Shown here: positions 21,701 to 35,879 of the stretch, piece by piece
How positions within the stretch are numbered: position 1 is the first letter of the stretch
How the letters are laid out: each line of letters starts with the position of its first letter
From: Straminergon stramineum
Taxonomy: Eukaryota; Streptophyta; Bryopsida; Hypnales; Calliergonaceae
Direction: 5' to 3'
Assembly (NCBI GenBank): GCA_963920665.1
Contig: OY987268.1
Coordinates: 18,912,501 to 18,976,500, forward strand
DNA length: 64,000 nucleotides
Notes under the pieces: generated by a model
What the model was told of the DNA's origin: nothing
Databases searched by the model: none
Seen by the model: only the letters and a program-made list of their open reading frames with translations
Program-made: the position numbers and the translations under genes

Positions 21701-24700
21701 TGTAAGCGCCAAATTACCCACCTTTGGTAATTCGTGAACACAACTAGGTTCTAGGTTTTGACTAAGTGACTCCTACTTTTGGGTGTCTAAGCATGGTCCA
21801 CTGTGCCTTCCAAGCAATGGATCTTTCAACTACGTGCCTAAGTGACCCCCCCAATTGCACGATCCGCTTAACCTACTTTCACTATTTGGGGCCGATCAGA
21901 TGGAGAGCCTGCTGGATGATTTAGGTGGGGCCCACACTAGGGCAGAACTATCAACGGAAACCTCTAGTTCATCTCGTGCCATTTCTAAAAATATAAGACT
22001 CGACCTTATCCGACCTTCCTAGCCAAAGTTGTGGGTGGATGAAGTTTGATCGCCACTCGGTTCCTCAAACTTCATCCATCCCTTACACCTAGTTCCCCAA
22101 TTCAGAAAGGTCCGAAATTTTGGGGGATGGTTCACAAGGATTTCCCCTACCCAGATCTAGAGTTGGACCCTGATCGGGGATTTCTACAACACTTTCATCC
22201 AAGCCTTACCTAAACTTCATTTGCTAATTTCTCCTAACCTATAATTCGGAATTAACTTTTCTCTTCGGCCTTGGACCCTAATTAGAAGCCTCCTACTAAT
22301 CTAATTAATTCTCTTTCAAATCCGACCTTTAGCTATGCTTCATCCAATTTGACCCTTAAACTTCATCTGGTGATAACTTCCTCACTTTAACTCTGATTTG
22401 GATGTGCCTTAGGATTTTGGGAAGCTACGGACCTCCTCTATAGGTTTCTACCCTAGTAAATGACCTAATCTATGGTCTCAAGGGCCTGACCTAAGGATGG
22501 GCCTCGGCCCTAGCTACCAACTCCTAGTTAGAGCCCTAGGGGAAGTTAGGGTAGGGTTAACTCATACCTCAGAACTTAAGTTGCTATTCATGCCCATCGA
22601 AAGCTCTACCTCCTCCGCCATGAACCCTTGTGCCGTGAGACAACGAACCACTGTTCTAATCATAAAATAAATTGGTAAAAGGATTTAATTGTCAATTTTC
22701 TCTCCTATTTCTTTCCTCTACCCTCCTTTTCTTTCCTCCCACACTTGAAGGTGGCCCAACTAACCTCCAACCTTCCTACTAAGTTAATCTTAAGTACGCA
22801 TCATTCCCTTCTCCAAGTTGAGCTATCTCTTATGTCCTACTTCTTATGTCCTATGCTTACGTTCCACACTTGATCTCGGGGTAATTACCTACTTCTAATC
22901 TAAGGCCTAAGTAAGTCGTGGGGATTTCCCTTCCTATCTTATTCACTTCTACTCTTCACCTTCAAATGTTCATTCCCTTTGTTGTTTCTCCTCATTCTTC
23001 CAGCCTTACGCCATCCTTGCTCCCTTCTTCTTTGTTCATCTTTTCCTACCATAGTGAGGTTTTGTGGGAGATAGGGAGTTAGATTCTCCGCCCCAAAGCT
23101 ATGTTAGAGTGGTACGGACCTCGAGTGGTGTCTCTTCTCTCCTTCCCTAGCTTGATTTTGGAACCCCATTCTTCTCTAGCTGATTTTGGAATCCACCCCT
23201 TTGTTGATTTTGGGCCCCAATCCCTCCCTAGCTGATTTTGGAACCCAACCCCTCTCTTAATCCCGGCCTAGCCCTCCATGCACCCCTCCTTTAACTCAAG
23301 CCAATTCTCCCTGTGTTCCTCTTAACTCTGGCGAGCTCTCTCCATTGGCTGCTACTGGTACCCAACCCGTTGGTTGCTGATTGCTGGTTGCCGAGTGTTG
23401 GACACTGGGACGTGCTTGATTCTTGTGCTGATTTCTAAGGCTTTGAGTTGGGCACTAAGGCTTGCCTAATTCTTGTGCTAATTTCTAAGGCTTTAGAGGA
23501 GAAGACTGGGACCAATATGGGGGGACCTTGGCTTGTTGGACTGAGGCTCCTACCCTAACCTCCCTTAGCCATCCTACTTACTCTTCTCGACTTCTAATTC
23601 CTAGTTTTCTTTTTGGGGGCTAAACCTTGGTTTGTTCCCAACAAGTTTTGGGAACTAAACTTTGTCGAGTGGAAGGCCACGTGGTCCCACAGTCTTCCTA
23701 TGAGGTGGTTTTAACACACTACAAAGACTTTGTACCCCTAGGGGGTCCAAAGCTTCGCTGCCATCCCTCTTTTTAACACACTGCTAAGACTTTTTTACCC
23801 CTAGGGGGTTCAAAGCTTCGTCATACTTTCCCTTTCCACCTCGCCACTAAGACTTTTCACCCCTAAAGGGTTCAAAGCTTTGCCGTATGGGCAAGACCCA
23901 CTACCCTCACACCCTCGTTTCTCTCAATAAGGAATGACACATCACTGATTAGGGGCAAGAACAAAAGGCAAAGAAATCGCCTTGGACACTCAATGGCTAG
24001 CGCCACAGATTTGGAACATCAACAACTCGCACTAAAGGCCCCCCAAAGCAGCATCGCCAGTCATATGGGGGGTTGCTCTAGGGTTAGTATATGGGAAAAA
24101 AACAAGGGAAGTGATCGGAAGGGACCCACTAAAGTAAACGTACACAAGCTCTAGTAACAAGGTAAGGTAAACAAACTTTCAAGCTCAAGCTTGGAAGGGT
24201 TAGTGCCACCCTCAATCAACAAGAGAAAGCAAGGGATCTACAAAAGACCTTGCAAGCTCCAAAAACAACAACAATGGCCAAAAAGTGCCCCAAAAACACC
24301 GTTGCAAGGTTTATGGCTAAAAATGCCACAATTCCAACATCAATTGGACCCAACGAACCCAATTACACAAAAAGGGAGTTGTGAGAGAGGAGAAGGGGTG
24401 CCCTTTTATACTCTTTCCCAAGCACCCACCCCTCCTCATTCATCTAAGTTAACCTTATCTTCTTGGATTTTCATCCAAAATTTAAGGTTTTCATTTTATG
24501 CTAGCCCATTAAGCTAAATTTTGGAGATTAACTCTAAATCACAAATTGATTAAGCCATTGGCTTTAAAAAGCCATTTTTAGTCCCAAGACACTCCCCTCC
24601 CCCTTTTCTATCTTCAAAATCAGAATGAAACCTAATGCCAACTTAACACCAAAAACTAGGAAAAATCCCAACTTTGTGGGGTTGACTTTTCTATCAAAAG

Positions 24701-25676
24701 TAACTAGCCTAGGCTCCTAAGTAAGTACGGGGGAGTGAGAAAAGACCTATCTTGCGCTCCATTCTGCTTTCATATGCTCCCACTCTATCGGTCAAACCTG
24801 CCGTGGACTTTAACTTCTGTTAATTGTTGGGGAATGTTGCAGGTTTGGGTACTTTTGACTATCGGAATGTCATGAAACTTGTTGGCGCAGCTTATCAACA
24901 TAAATGATGCTATGCTAATTTTTAATGGGAATTTAATGCCATTTGAGGAATTTCTAGGAATTTCCCATCGTAGGTTTGGGTAGTTGACCTTCCAGAAAGA
25001 CATCTTCTGACTATTAGAAAATTCCAAAACTTTTCGTAGAACCTCCCATGGGATCCCACGATACATGTGTAGGCTCATATTCTTACTCTACACATCGGCC
25101 CAAGGGGGACAAATTCCACCCCCTCATTTGATTATCGGTGGCTGTGGAATCTTCCACATTGGAGGGGATCTTGGCAAACCGACTTTGCCGTTGGTTCCTA
25201 GGCATGGGTTTTACCCCAAACCACCCTCCTTGGACCTCAGATTCTTCAATGGTCCCACCTTGGTATTTTCGACATCTACAAGTCAACAATTAATTTTGGG
25301 GTTCTGCTATTTCGTCGGTGGAATGGGGCAACTAGAACCTATCTTCGGGAACTAATTCCTATGCCTCATCAGGGTTACCTCGACCAAATCTAGCCTAGAG
25401 ATGACTATCCCATATGGGGTTTTGAGTTTAATACACCCATCACTCATAATTGACCCATTTGCCACAATTAGTTGGGTTCTAACCTATTTACAACTCGTGG
25501 TTGGGCCTTTCTAGCTACAACATTCTCAAACTAGACCAAATACTATATTGGAATGTGACATTCCTATTTTGGTTCTACACTTTTCTTGGGGCTTTTTGTA
25601 TAATAAAATGCAATTAAAAGGACAAAATACAAAGAAGAGAAAAAGGGAGCCCTTGGTAACGAATTGGGGGCTCACA
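21701..25676 (-). mobile_element. Family C long LTR, copy 1 (about 4.0 kb)
   Basis: Starts TGTAAGCGCC and ends GGGGGCTCACA, so the termini are TG..CA and inverted over about seven bases (TGTGAGC). The whole unit recurs inverted at 54311-58444, and a diverged relative with a clean TSD occupies 31921-41390. A TATAAAAGG box on the minus strand at 24412-24420 suggests minus-strand transcription. No gag or pol domain is present. Inside are three copies of a roughly 62-bp unit (23700-23890, TTTTTACCCCTAGGGGGTTCAAAGCTTCG) and a minisatellite of AGCTGATTTTGGAACCC (about 23150-23260). The flanking 5-mers (AGGAG and CCCAA) differ, so I cannot show a TSD for this copy. Confidence 0.65.
24412..24420 (-). 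promoter_or_regulatory. TATA box in family C LTR copy 1
   Basis: TATAAAAGG on the minus strand, followed by GCACCCC. The same box stands at 55578-55586 (plus) and 39806-39814 (minus) in the other family C copies, which argues that it is the LTR promoter. Confidence 0.55.
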
Positions 25677-26060
25677 CCCAACGAGCTCCAAATGCAACCA
25701 CAAGCAAGCACAAAATATAACAATGAGCGATCTTCAAATTTAACAAGCAAGCTCGAATGTAACAACAAGCGAACTCCAAATGGAACAATAAAACTAGAAT
25801 TGTACCAACAAGAAAACTCCAAATTCCAACAGAAGAAAGCTCAAAATATAACAAAAGTGAGCTCCAAACTCAACCACAAGCAGGTTAAAAATGTAACAAT
25901 GAATGAGCTCCAAATTCAACAAGCAAGCTAGAATAGTAACAACAAGCGAGTTCTAAACTCAACCATAAGCAAGCTTGAAATGTACATAACTACAAGCAAT
26001 CTAAAAATGTAACAATATGCTAGCTCAAAATGCAACATAGACAGAGAAGTCATGCTCTAG
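25677..26060. repeat. Degenerate short tandem repeat (about 23-bp unit)
   Basis: Irregular units such as AACAAGCAAGCTCGAATGTA and GAGCTCCAAATTCAAC, directly after the end of the family C LTR. Mostly A/C on the plus strand. Confidence 0.5.
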
Positions 26061-29000
26061 CTACCTAAGAGATTGCAGTCGTGGGATTGCTCGCTTCTAA
26101 AAAGCAGAGCATTTACTGTCGTTCCATTTTGTTGTTTTTGGTGATCTCTTCCTTTGAATCCACACTTTTGGTTGACACTCTAAGCGGCAGTCTCGGTGTG
26201 TGGTCCTCTTCACCGCCTTCTTGTGGTTTTGACTTGCTTTGGAGGTGATTATGTTCGCTCAGAGAGTTCGATCTCTTTTACCCCACTATAACTATATTCG
26301 CTAATTTAATTTGATAATAAGTGTGAACTTTCCACTTCAAGCTTATGTGTATAGTGAAATTGATTGTCTCGTATCTCAATCCTTGTTCAAGGATGAGGAT
26401 GGTGGACTTGATTAAAACTACAAATCAATTTAAATAGGAGAATCAAAGCATTCATTTCTCTTCATGAAAAGCATGATTGTTTGAGAGTGATAATACCTAT
26501 GTAAACTATCAAATTTGTAAACAATAATTGAAAAGGAAGTGGCTATTTTTGATTGATTACAACACAATACGTCTTACTAATCTAGCCGTTTGTATGGAGT
26601 GGAAGATAGCTAGAAATGTCCAAGCTTTCACCTTGAAGTAGGAATTAAATATCCTTGATGCACCCAATCAGTTGTTAAGAAAAATCAATCCTCATGACAC
26701 AACTAACTAAATAATAGTTTCTTTCTTCCAATTGTGAGTTTGGGAGTGTGAGAAAAAGTTTCAAAATTCTATATCAATTCAAGTTTTAAGGCAAGAGAAT
26801 TTTTTGTTAGCACATAGTATTACAGTGTGAAAATGTATACACTAACTGTAGTGATTGATTTTGTTGTTAACAAACTATGAATTATTGAGACTTTAATTAA
26901 TATTAGAAGGCTAAAGATGATGCACCCGAAGTCGTGATGTAAGATAAATGCATCTGATTGAACTCAAAATGCAAATCACCAGTGACACCTAAAGAGCTGT
27001 AGGATCAGTAGCAACCTCAGTCTTATCCTACACTTCTGTAACTCCTTCACTAACATGCAACAATGAGCTGCTCATTTATCTTTTGTATTTTGATCACAGA
27101 GTTCATCAACAAGTATCAGAACTTGGCTTGCATGCCAAGAAAAATGAAAGTAAAGATGCCTAAAACTTAAACTACTACAAACCATTTTTAAGAAGACTTT
27201 GAATAACTGTCAATCTTTTAGTTACCAACACGAAACCAATCAATGAATCCAACTAAAGCTGCAAAAGAACGCCAATTACCTCCTTCAGCTTCATGATATA
27301 GTGTTGAGCAGTAGCGAAAAGAGTCAATTCCTTTAGAGGCAGAACACTCGCTTCCATGTTCTCATCACTAAAGCCTTTGCGTGCAGCACTTGGGCTCAGG
27401 AATTGCAATTACACTTCAAATCAAAAGTCACCCGGTCAAACATTCATTCTCTAATCTCATAATAATGTCCATTTTACACAAGTTATGACCACTTAAAACA
27501 ATAGTACTAGGATTTTAGAACTGCCAACAAAATATGAAGAAGTTGTAGCTATATCTTAAAGTATCATAGGGACAAAATGTTGGAGCACACATTGCACTTT
27601 CCAAAGTTCATTCTTCACCATGAGTCTCCATCTGCTCAAGGTTAAGATCTGACATGGTGCACAATAAAATTCTGTGCAAGCCAGAATGCTATACTACTCC
27701 TACTAAAGAATATTTTGAATTGAGGGTTACAAATCACCTTTGGTCGTGAGTTTGAAAATTTTCCACCACATGTTATACTTGTAGTGCAATGTGATTGTTG
27801 CAGAGTTTCTTTGCTGTTGCAATCACTTGAGCTGTGGGACTACATATTCGAATCAGTAGCACAGTGGTTGCAGCCCTTCGTTCCAGATATCTCGTTATGC
27901 CATGAGCCGGATGTTGAAACGCTTGATGCCACACTCAAGCTTCCTTCCTCAACTTCTTCTTGGGAGTATTTGCAGCCTTTGGAGGAACTTCTTCCACGAG
28001 TAGAAGATTCCATCTTTATATATGATACACTTGATTTGGAAGCATTTGCATTGAAGCTTGCATTTGGTGTTTGTTGTAACAAGGTGCGATTCTACTGGTG
28101 TTGGTTTGATGAGTTAATATTTATAAAAGTACTACTCATCAACTTTTCATGCCAATTCACTTTCATCTCTTCTGTTAGGTTCTGGTTACTAAGCTAATGC
28201 TATCACAACCCTACCCATGTTAGTTTGTTCAACCCTTGTAAGGCTTGTTTACAACAATCAAGCAAGTGTGTGATCAAAGCTCACAAGTCATCTAGCAGCT
28301 ATGTATATAGAGTATTCTAAACACAATTGCGGAAGTAGTCCATAATGTTTGAAACTACTTAAAGGTCCACGATGCTCATTGCTTTGTAATGCACTTCCCC
28401 CAAAACTCAGACGACCAGCACTGGATGCAAGCATTGTGAAAAACAAACCTTGTAACTTAGCATGTACCCAAACCTTCTGAAAACCATCTCCGTCAACCAC
28501 CTCTCTGTCATCGTCAGAAAAACCTTCATGCAATCCTTCCACATCATCACTCTCTAATTTTGTCAAACTCAATGAATTGCAAGTTCTATTTTCCATTTAA
28601 AGACGACGTTGCTCTTCCTAATTGGAGAACTATCAATAAATGTTGCTATCAATTCCAGCGAAAGCATAAATAGACACACATCCATTATTTGAAAAGTCTC
28701 TTGATTTGGACATTCTACACAACCCATTTCAAGGAAAGGTTGCACATCGTGCACATGCATGCATTGTCTTTTCCTTGAAATAGATGCAACGATCTCAAAA
28801 AAGACAATGTGAAATTCTAAAGTTGCTGCAAATGACACCTGGTTCAGGGTATAGGTTATATAACCCTGCCAAGCTAGTCACATACTATAGTTTGGGGACC
28901 GCCATTACCAAAACAGACACTTCCTAGACAAAGGAATGTCCAACAACCAATCACAATGGTAATCTGGAACCCTAAACCTTCCTATAATTTCTATGATCTT

Positions 29001-31315
29001 CACTCGCAAGTCACTCCATGTAACCGCCTTAAAGATATAAGTTAGGGTATAGAGCCCTATTGTTATGCGGGCCCCTATTGCATACCTGAAACAACTATCT
29101 TGGAGCACCAAACCCTACTGTAGGATTTTAGGTTATTTGCGTGCTTGTTGCTGTGGAGTGAGTTTTGGAGGTGAGTCATAGTTTGTGGTATCAGCATAGT
29201 CGATCTATAAGTTTATGCTTTGTTTTTTCTTGAAATTTGTGTGAAATAGTGTGCAGCTGTGGTGGCGATGTATTGGTCACCTGTAGATTTGGCTTGGGGT
29301 TTTGAGAGGAGTCAGTGATTGCTTTTAAGTCGGATTTGATATTATTTGCAAGATATTGTTGTAATTTTGATTACAAATGCAGATGGACAAATATTTGTGA
29401 GGCATATTATGGAGTCTCACTCTATTAACAGCAAATTCTTAATTCTAGATTTCAAGAGCACATTGTTGTTGCCATTCAATTTATTAGCAATAGGAAAGCA
29501 ACTAATCTTCGTACCAAGGAGAATGCTTAGCGATTGAAGTAGTACAAGTGCCTTGGTAAATTACGAATCCTCTATTTCTTCACATTTGGCGACTAGCTTA
29601 TAGATGTGGATCTAGAGTTGTGAGCATATCTACAATGCAGTCTATACTACAAATTATTTGAAATTTTGTATACATTTAAATTTCTTCAAAGGTTTCGAAA
29701 CAAGTCGTTTAATTCTTGCAAATCTGGGAACCAATTTGCTTGGATTGGAGGGTTTGGTAGGATTTGTAGGCTTGTAAGAATTGTATAAGGTAGGGAATGT
29801 CTATATTCCAATGGTTTTTTTAGTGGTTTCCATTGTTAGAAGGGTTTGAGCTCTTATCTTTTTTCTTCTTTCATTGTTGATATTCTCCTGCAACACTTCT
29901 TGAAGATCTTGTCCCAGGTGCACTTGCGGTGATTTTGCACTTCATCCATACTATTTCAGGGTACTAGTGGTTTTCTATGTGTCAATTGGAGTTTTTTCTT
30001 AGGCCACAATAGGCTTGTAGCAGCTTAGAGTGCCGAATCTTGTAATAGATCTTCATGTATGCAAGGAAATATATTGAACATGTTGTGATTCATATTCAAT
30101 TATTGTAAGATTGGTCCCTTTCGAGTTGTTAAGGAATGTGTACGTGGGCTTGACTTAAGTTTCAAAGGAATATTAGGTGATGGAAAAGAGCAACTTTCGA
30201 ATACTCAATTGATCATGTTGAGGTAGCACTGGCATAGGCAAGTAGGCTAGTATCTCCTAAACATGCCAATTGCAGTTGACAAATCCAAGGTGTTGGAATG
30301 CAATAAAGGTTACAAATAATGATTTGCATATTTGTAGATTAAAGAATTTGCCAGGAGAAAGACTATTTTGAAAGAAGCCAAGGCTTGTACAGGTTTATCT
30401 GACTAAATGTATGTGATGGTGGAGTATTGTCTTGCAATTGGATAAAAAATTGTTGACTTCGTCTTTCTATGAAAATAAAGTTGACGAAGTGCCTTCTTAT
30501 GCGGATCAGTTTACGTCCTCAAATCGAATCTCACATGTTTCAAAAAAGTAGGAGTGCATGCAAATTGAGGTGTTTGCTCTAAGATTTGAACTTGTGGAAC
30601 AAATGACATTGAATTTTACATTATTTTTGTCAATTAAAAAATACTCAAAAAATGATATATAAAATAGTTTGGGTGTCATAGTTGTGGAAATGACAATAGC
30701 CATACTAGTATTCTTTATTTTACCTTGATGTTTAATATATTTCATCATTTCATGTTCATAGTACGTTATTTTTCAACATGGAATTGGAATTGGCAAAAGC
30801 ACAAATTACTTTGTTAAGCCCAAGCTAGATCTCCTCCTCGAATGCTCTTGGAATTGGATTATCGAAAAATTGGGGTGATGCTTCTACCCTAGTCATGAAG
30901 CCTAAATCTCTAGTGTTTTGAGTAAGATCAATGATGATTGTTTTCATTTTTGCTCATCTTCTCTATATATGCATCAAGTTGCACAAGGTGAAGCATCAAG
31001 AAGTCGTGCATGTATTCTCTATGTCAAGAAAGTGATTACAGATCCAGAAAACATTGGGAGATGGTGTATAGAAAGAAGAAAGTGGTTCAAGATCTAATGG
31101 TACTGATCTTCAATTTGAATGCATTCGAATGCAGAATATGGATATTAGGTGAGAGGAGATGATGATTTTGCCTCAAATTTTAATGTTAACCATCTAAGTC
31201 TCTCTTGCCATACACAATTAAATATCTTGAATAGTTGGTTGATTACAAGTATTTCAGACATTCTTGAAGTTAGGGTTCAATTTGGAACACTATCTATTGT
31301 CTTGTTCGATCTTGG
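26061..31315. other. Low-repeat interval with possible exon remnants
   Basis: No complete gene. The best exon-like block is minus 27398-27280, open as ARKGFSDENMEASVLPLKEL and onward to a good donor (GAG|GTAATT). A block near 28090-27786 is open on both strands and has splice-like borders on each (plus: TTGCAG..AAG|GTGCGA; minus: TAG..CAA|GTATAA, with one internal TAG). A third block at minus 28596-28288 reads like protein (SSAGRLSFGGSALQSNEHRG). They may be remnants of one host gene on the minus strand. I do not recognise the protein. The remainder, including 28850-31315, shows nothing. Confidence 0.25.
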
Positions 31316-31647
31316 CACTATAACAAAAGATTGTAAGAAAAAACTGTAGTCATAATCAACTACGGGTTTTTTGACCACGTTTTTGTGCAAGCCCACTACG
31401 AACGCAACCGACGTTTTTTGCAATTTTTTAGTGCAATTTTTAGAATTTTTGGGCATTTAATATACCATTCGAAAAGTATTTTCAATACCTTTTCAATGGT
31501 ATATTACACACCCCCAAATTCCAAAAATTGCAGTGGGAAATTGCAAAAGAAGTTAATAGCCCACTACGCACGCATGCACAAAAATGTGGCAAAAAGAACT
31601 ATAGTCAATTTTGACTACGGTTTTTCTTACCATGTTTTGATATAGTG
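31316..31647. mobile_element. CACTA-type MITE, 332 bp, near-perfect fold-back
   Basis: Starts CACTATAACAAAAGATTG and ends with the inverted counterpart CATGTTTTGATATAGTG. Terminal inverted repeats are about 75 bp and the inversion continues through the centre (AATATACCATT at about 31458 against AATGGTATATT at about 31495). It is flanked by TGG on both sides (31313-31315 and 31648-31650), the 3-bp duplication expected of CACTA elements. The transcript would fold into a long hairpin. Confidence 0.85.
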
Positions 31648-34600
31648 TGGCCTTTCTACCATTTTATTATCCCTTGCCATTCGTGTGCTTAATGGGGAAC
31701 CATAGAGTTGTAAGGAATAGAATATGGTAATGTTAAAGGTGTCATCTTGATATTAAAACATTATGATGCTAATACTTTCTAGTGCACTTGGCAGAGTTTC
31801 AAGAATCTCTTCATCCAAAATATAGTGTAGGAGCCAATGTTTGACTGTATGGTTGTGCTTTACAGGTAACATTTTTATGTCTCTTATAGATAAAAGTGTA
31901 GAATGTAGCTAGGAGAGAGGTGTGAGTGTTTTAAACTCCACCCTTCGAGTTAAAACGTGCACACGGGTTCTAACAGTTGCTTAAATCAATTTCCTTAGGG
32001 TGTTTTCGATCTAAATTCAATTCACGCCTTCCAAGCAATAGACACTTTGTTTTTAAATATCCAAATTGAACTTAAATCCTGTATTCCTAATTAAATCAAA
32101 TACCTAAAAGATGAATTCAAACTAAAATTAATCTTACCTAACTTGGAGAATGTAATTTGTCCTTTCCAGAATGATAAAGCAAGTGAAATTTTGACTTCCC
32201 TAGTAAAAGAAATGAATGGATGAAATATTGATTCCTAAATTACATCACAACTTTCATCCATGAATTAAAAATAATAAAACTAATCGAAATAAATCTAGAT
32301 TTTAGGGTTGAGGTTTTTAATTATGTTAGTTACCTAATTCTAAGACTAAACCTAATTTGACCAATAATCAAGGAATTTCATCCAAATTAAGATCAAACTT
32401 CATCCAACCTTTTCTCACTTAAAATTAAAGTATTTTAAAAATGAAAATAGGTTCTAGAATCTTTAAAAGATTCCCTATTTTGATTCCTAATTTAAATGAT
32501 TCCTTAAAGATTCCTTAGAAATTCATTTTAATTATCTTCTATTCTATCATAAACTAAACTTTCTATTCTAAAATTAGTATTTTTAGGGTTTTATGTTTTT
32601 AAATGAAAACTTAGAAATTACCTTCCCAACAAGGTAAGACACAAAAACCTAAATTCCTAATGAAAGAGTTATTAATGAATGAAATTTGTTTTAAAAGCCT
32701 AACAAGTTAAATTTCATTCATTAAGTACTTCTTAGTCTGAACGAAAAATTATAATTTCTAAATTAATCTAAAATTCAAAATTCTCCCAAGATTCTAAGAT
32801 TCCTCTGTTTGATTATTTTGGATGGAAATATTAATTTTTCATCCAAATTTCAAATAAGGTGTATCTAATTGTAATTGGTTAAATTTTGGATTATTTTCTA
32901 AATTAAATTATAATTTTTAAATGTTAATTTTATTTTCTAATTTTCCGAAAGTTTTCAATGGTTTATTCTATCAAGTGAAATTTTAATCAAATTGAAATTA
33001 AAAAAAACGAAATATGAAGAAATTTAACATACCTTTCTCATGAAGTGGTCAATTGTACCATCCTCGAGGATCACGAGATGAATGGTTTCATAGTAACCCG
33101 CTCCATCCTCCATTTTGCTAATTCATCATGCCACTTAAAATTAGTCCTCTTTCAATGTTGTATTTCAATTTCAATTTTTTCTTTTCCTACTAATGGTTAT
33201 GGGATTTTATTAATTTTTGTTGTATTTAAAACAATTCCTAATTAATTAGAAATTATTTTAATACGTCAAAACCTTTTAAATCCGCTAAATCAAATCAAAT
33301 CTAATAAATCCTAATTATTTTGTAATTTCCTAATCATCCAAAAGATATTAGTTGGCGTTTTGTCTTTATCTATTTGTCTTATTAAGCCTAATAAAACAAA
33401 ACGCAACCAAAGCCTAGCCTTCTAATCCCTAAAGAATCCTAATTAATGACTAACCAACAATTTCATGAATAATAATGAGAATAAAATAAAATTCAAGAGA
33501 TTCTTACCTTATTAATTGTTTAGATTCCTTTTATTCTTCTTCTTCCTTTCGTCTCCAACCTTTCCCTTCAACTCTCTCATATGTGTTGCGTTTTATGTTT
33601 CTCAAGAGTTCTTTGAGAGTGATATGGGTTGATGATGAGTGTTTAAAATTAATTTCATTCCATTGAAATTTTCTAGAGTGAGTGGAAAGCTCACCTTAAC
33701 CTTTGTTATGATTTTCCTTCACAACTCCTGAAATTTTCTTCGAGTTGGGCTCCTATCACTCCCTGGTTGACCTAGTTCCTTTCGCTCCTTGGTTCGAGAT
33801 GGCTCCTTCCGCTCTCTGGTGGAACTGGCGTCTACAACTTCTTAGGTCGAGTTGACTTTTGCCACTTTAGGTTGGCTCTTCACCTCACTTCAATACCTCG
33901 CCCTAGTTCTGTTATTCTATCTCGTTACTCAAGCTCTCACCACGTGGCGAGACGTGGTTCACTCGACTTCCATGGCTAATTGGTTGCTATTGGTTTTGAC
34001 TTTGTTATTGGAACTCTCCACTTTGGTCCTTGTGTTGAGGCTTCAGTATTCTGGTTCTGGTCCTTTTGGTGAAATTTTGAGACCTCCATAGATCTTGGCC
34101 AATTAACTACTAATAAATCTAATTTTTGTAATTAAAGGCTTAACTAATTTTCTAACTATTAATCAATTTTTGGGTTTTTTTGAGGGGAATCTCTTAACTC
34201 TTTAAATTCTAAAAGAACAATCTGATTTTTTGGGAATTTTTGGAAATAAGTCTAAACTAATCAACTAAGTATTGTAAGCTAATAAAAAAAAAATCTTTTT
34301 CCAGGATAATTTAAATGACTCTAACTAAAGGGAGACTAATCTAAATTTTGGGTTTTCTCTAACTAATACTAAGGGTTTTATCAAGAGTTCAAACTAAAGA
34401 ATTCTGACTACTTTTCTCTAATCTTTCTCACTAAATTAAATGTTCCTAATTACTACTCCTGCAAAGCATTTTTCCAAGCATGCAAATAAGGAAATTTTTC
34501 TAATACTTGGAACCACTTAAAATGTCAATTTCAAATATCCCAAAGTCAAAGCTTCGCCATGCAAGGGCGACCCTAAGCATACATGGTATTGATGGTCAAA

Positions 34601-34739
34601 TTCTAGTATTTCGAAAGTTTTAATTTTTAAAGGAGGTACATACGATAGTGTTTAATCGAACATTAAAGATTAATCCCTCAAAATTTCAAAGTATCCAAAT
34701 TTAATCACTAAAGGAAGTACGCATGATAGGGTTAAAACT

Positions 34740-35879
34740 TGTTACGACCCTCATCACAAGGCGTGCCCATGCCACCTTGGTGAGCAAGGGGGACATTGGG
34801 GGTGATGCCCCAAGCCTTGTAAGAGATGAGGTGAGGGGGACTAGGAGTCCCGAGCGATCAGAGCGATGTAGCGCTCTGATCCAGACGAATTTGGGGGCGT
34901 GTGATACGTTCTTGGAAAGGTCTTGAGAAGATGCTTCTAGCCGTCCAAAAAACGTGTGATTTAGACTTGCGAGTCTAAAATTATGGGTGTTCAAAGTTGG
35001 GGGTGTCCCGGTCGCGCTGGGAGTGCCCTGGCCACGCCAGAAGTGTCCCGGCCGCGCCGAGAGTGTCCCGAATCTTTGGAAGGCGATATCTTTGCGAGTA
35101 CTTGTCCGAATGGAGCAAGTGAGTAGTCCATCAGCATCTACGCGTCGCGTAGATGTCGAAAATGGGGTCGCATGTGCGATTTGGATCCCGGACCGCAAAG
35201 TTATGCCAGGTGGAAGTTCGGGAGTCCCAAACTAGTGCGAATCGGGAGAAACGGGGTGGTCTTCCAAAACCAAGGGGTGTTTGGGAGTCCCCCTTGACAT
35301 ACAAGGGGGGGGCTGCTGAATCCCGCAGAGAGTACTATGAGGAGGGGTGGTCTCACTCCTCACTCCTAGATGGTGCCATGGTGAGCCTAAGTGGCCCCGG
35401 GTGGTGAGGCTAGTGTTGGAGCCTCACCACCACTTGTGTGTTACCATGGAGTGCTTGTGCAATCCTTGATACCGGTTGGGTGGTGTGCCACTCTACACTA
35501 GGCCATGGTGTGAGTCCTGTTTGGTGAGTCCCAATTAGCGAGTCCCGAAATGAGTTGGGTTGGGCCTAGTGGGGAGTTGGGTCCCATTCAAGGGCGGTTA
35601 GCACTGGTGGGAGTAGTGCCTCACCGAGTGCTTGAACATCAATGGAAGTTCCGCCCCATGTCATCAAATGACATGCTCGGTGTCTTGTGGGAGTTAAGTA
35701 TTGGAAGGAAAGGATTGGGAGTCACGGAGGAATGGGGAACCCCGTGACTTGAGTTGGAACCTAACATTGTGGGTGGGTGGCATGTGCAGTGTTAGGAGAG
35801 CGTGAACTTTGGTGGCACTAAGGTGTTAAGTGTTTGGAAAGTGAGCTTAAGGGGGTAAGTGTTACTAAGGGGTGCGACA
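34740..35879 (+). mobile_element. Family B solo LTR, copy 1, TSD AAACT
   Basis: TGTTACGACCCTC to GGGGTGCGACA, 1,140 bp, with AAACT at 34735-34739 and 35880-35884. A second copy, inverted, is at 45256-46549 and matches over its length (shared blocks include GACCCTCATCACAAGGCGTG, GGACTAGGAGTCCCG and CTTGGAAAGGTCT). There is no internal region, so this is a solo LTR left by recombination. It is inserted in the family C-like element. Open frames on either strand here (34701-35747) are recurrent in both copies but have no recognisable domain and I do not call them genes. Confidence 0.85.

Noticed and set aside
24785..25355. ORFs repeated at 54633-55284
   Set aside because: Homologous LTR sequence, open on both strands, with no conserved domain.
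34701..35747. ORFs of 60-165 codons, partly shared with 45742-46684
   Set aside because: Shared because both lie in family B solo LTRs; opposite strands are equally open and no domain is seen.
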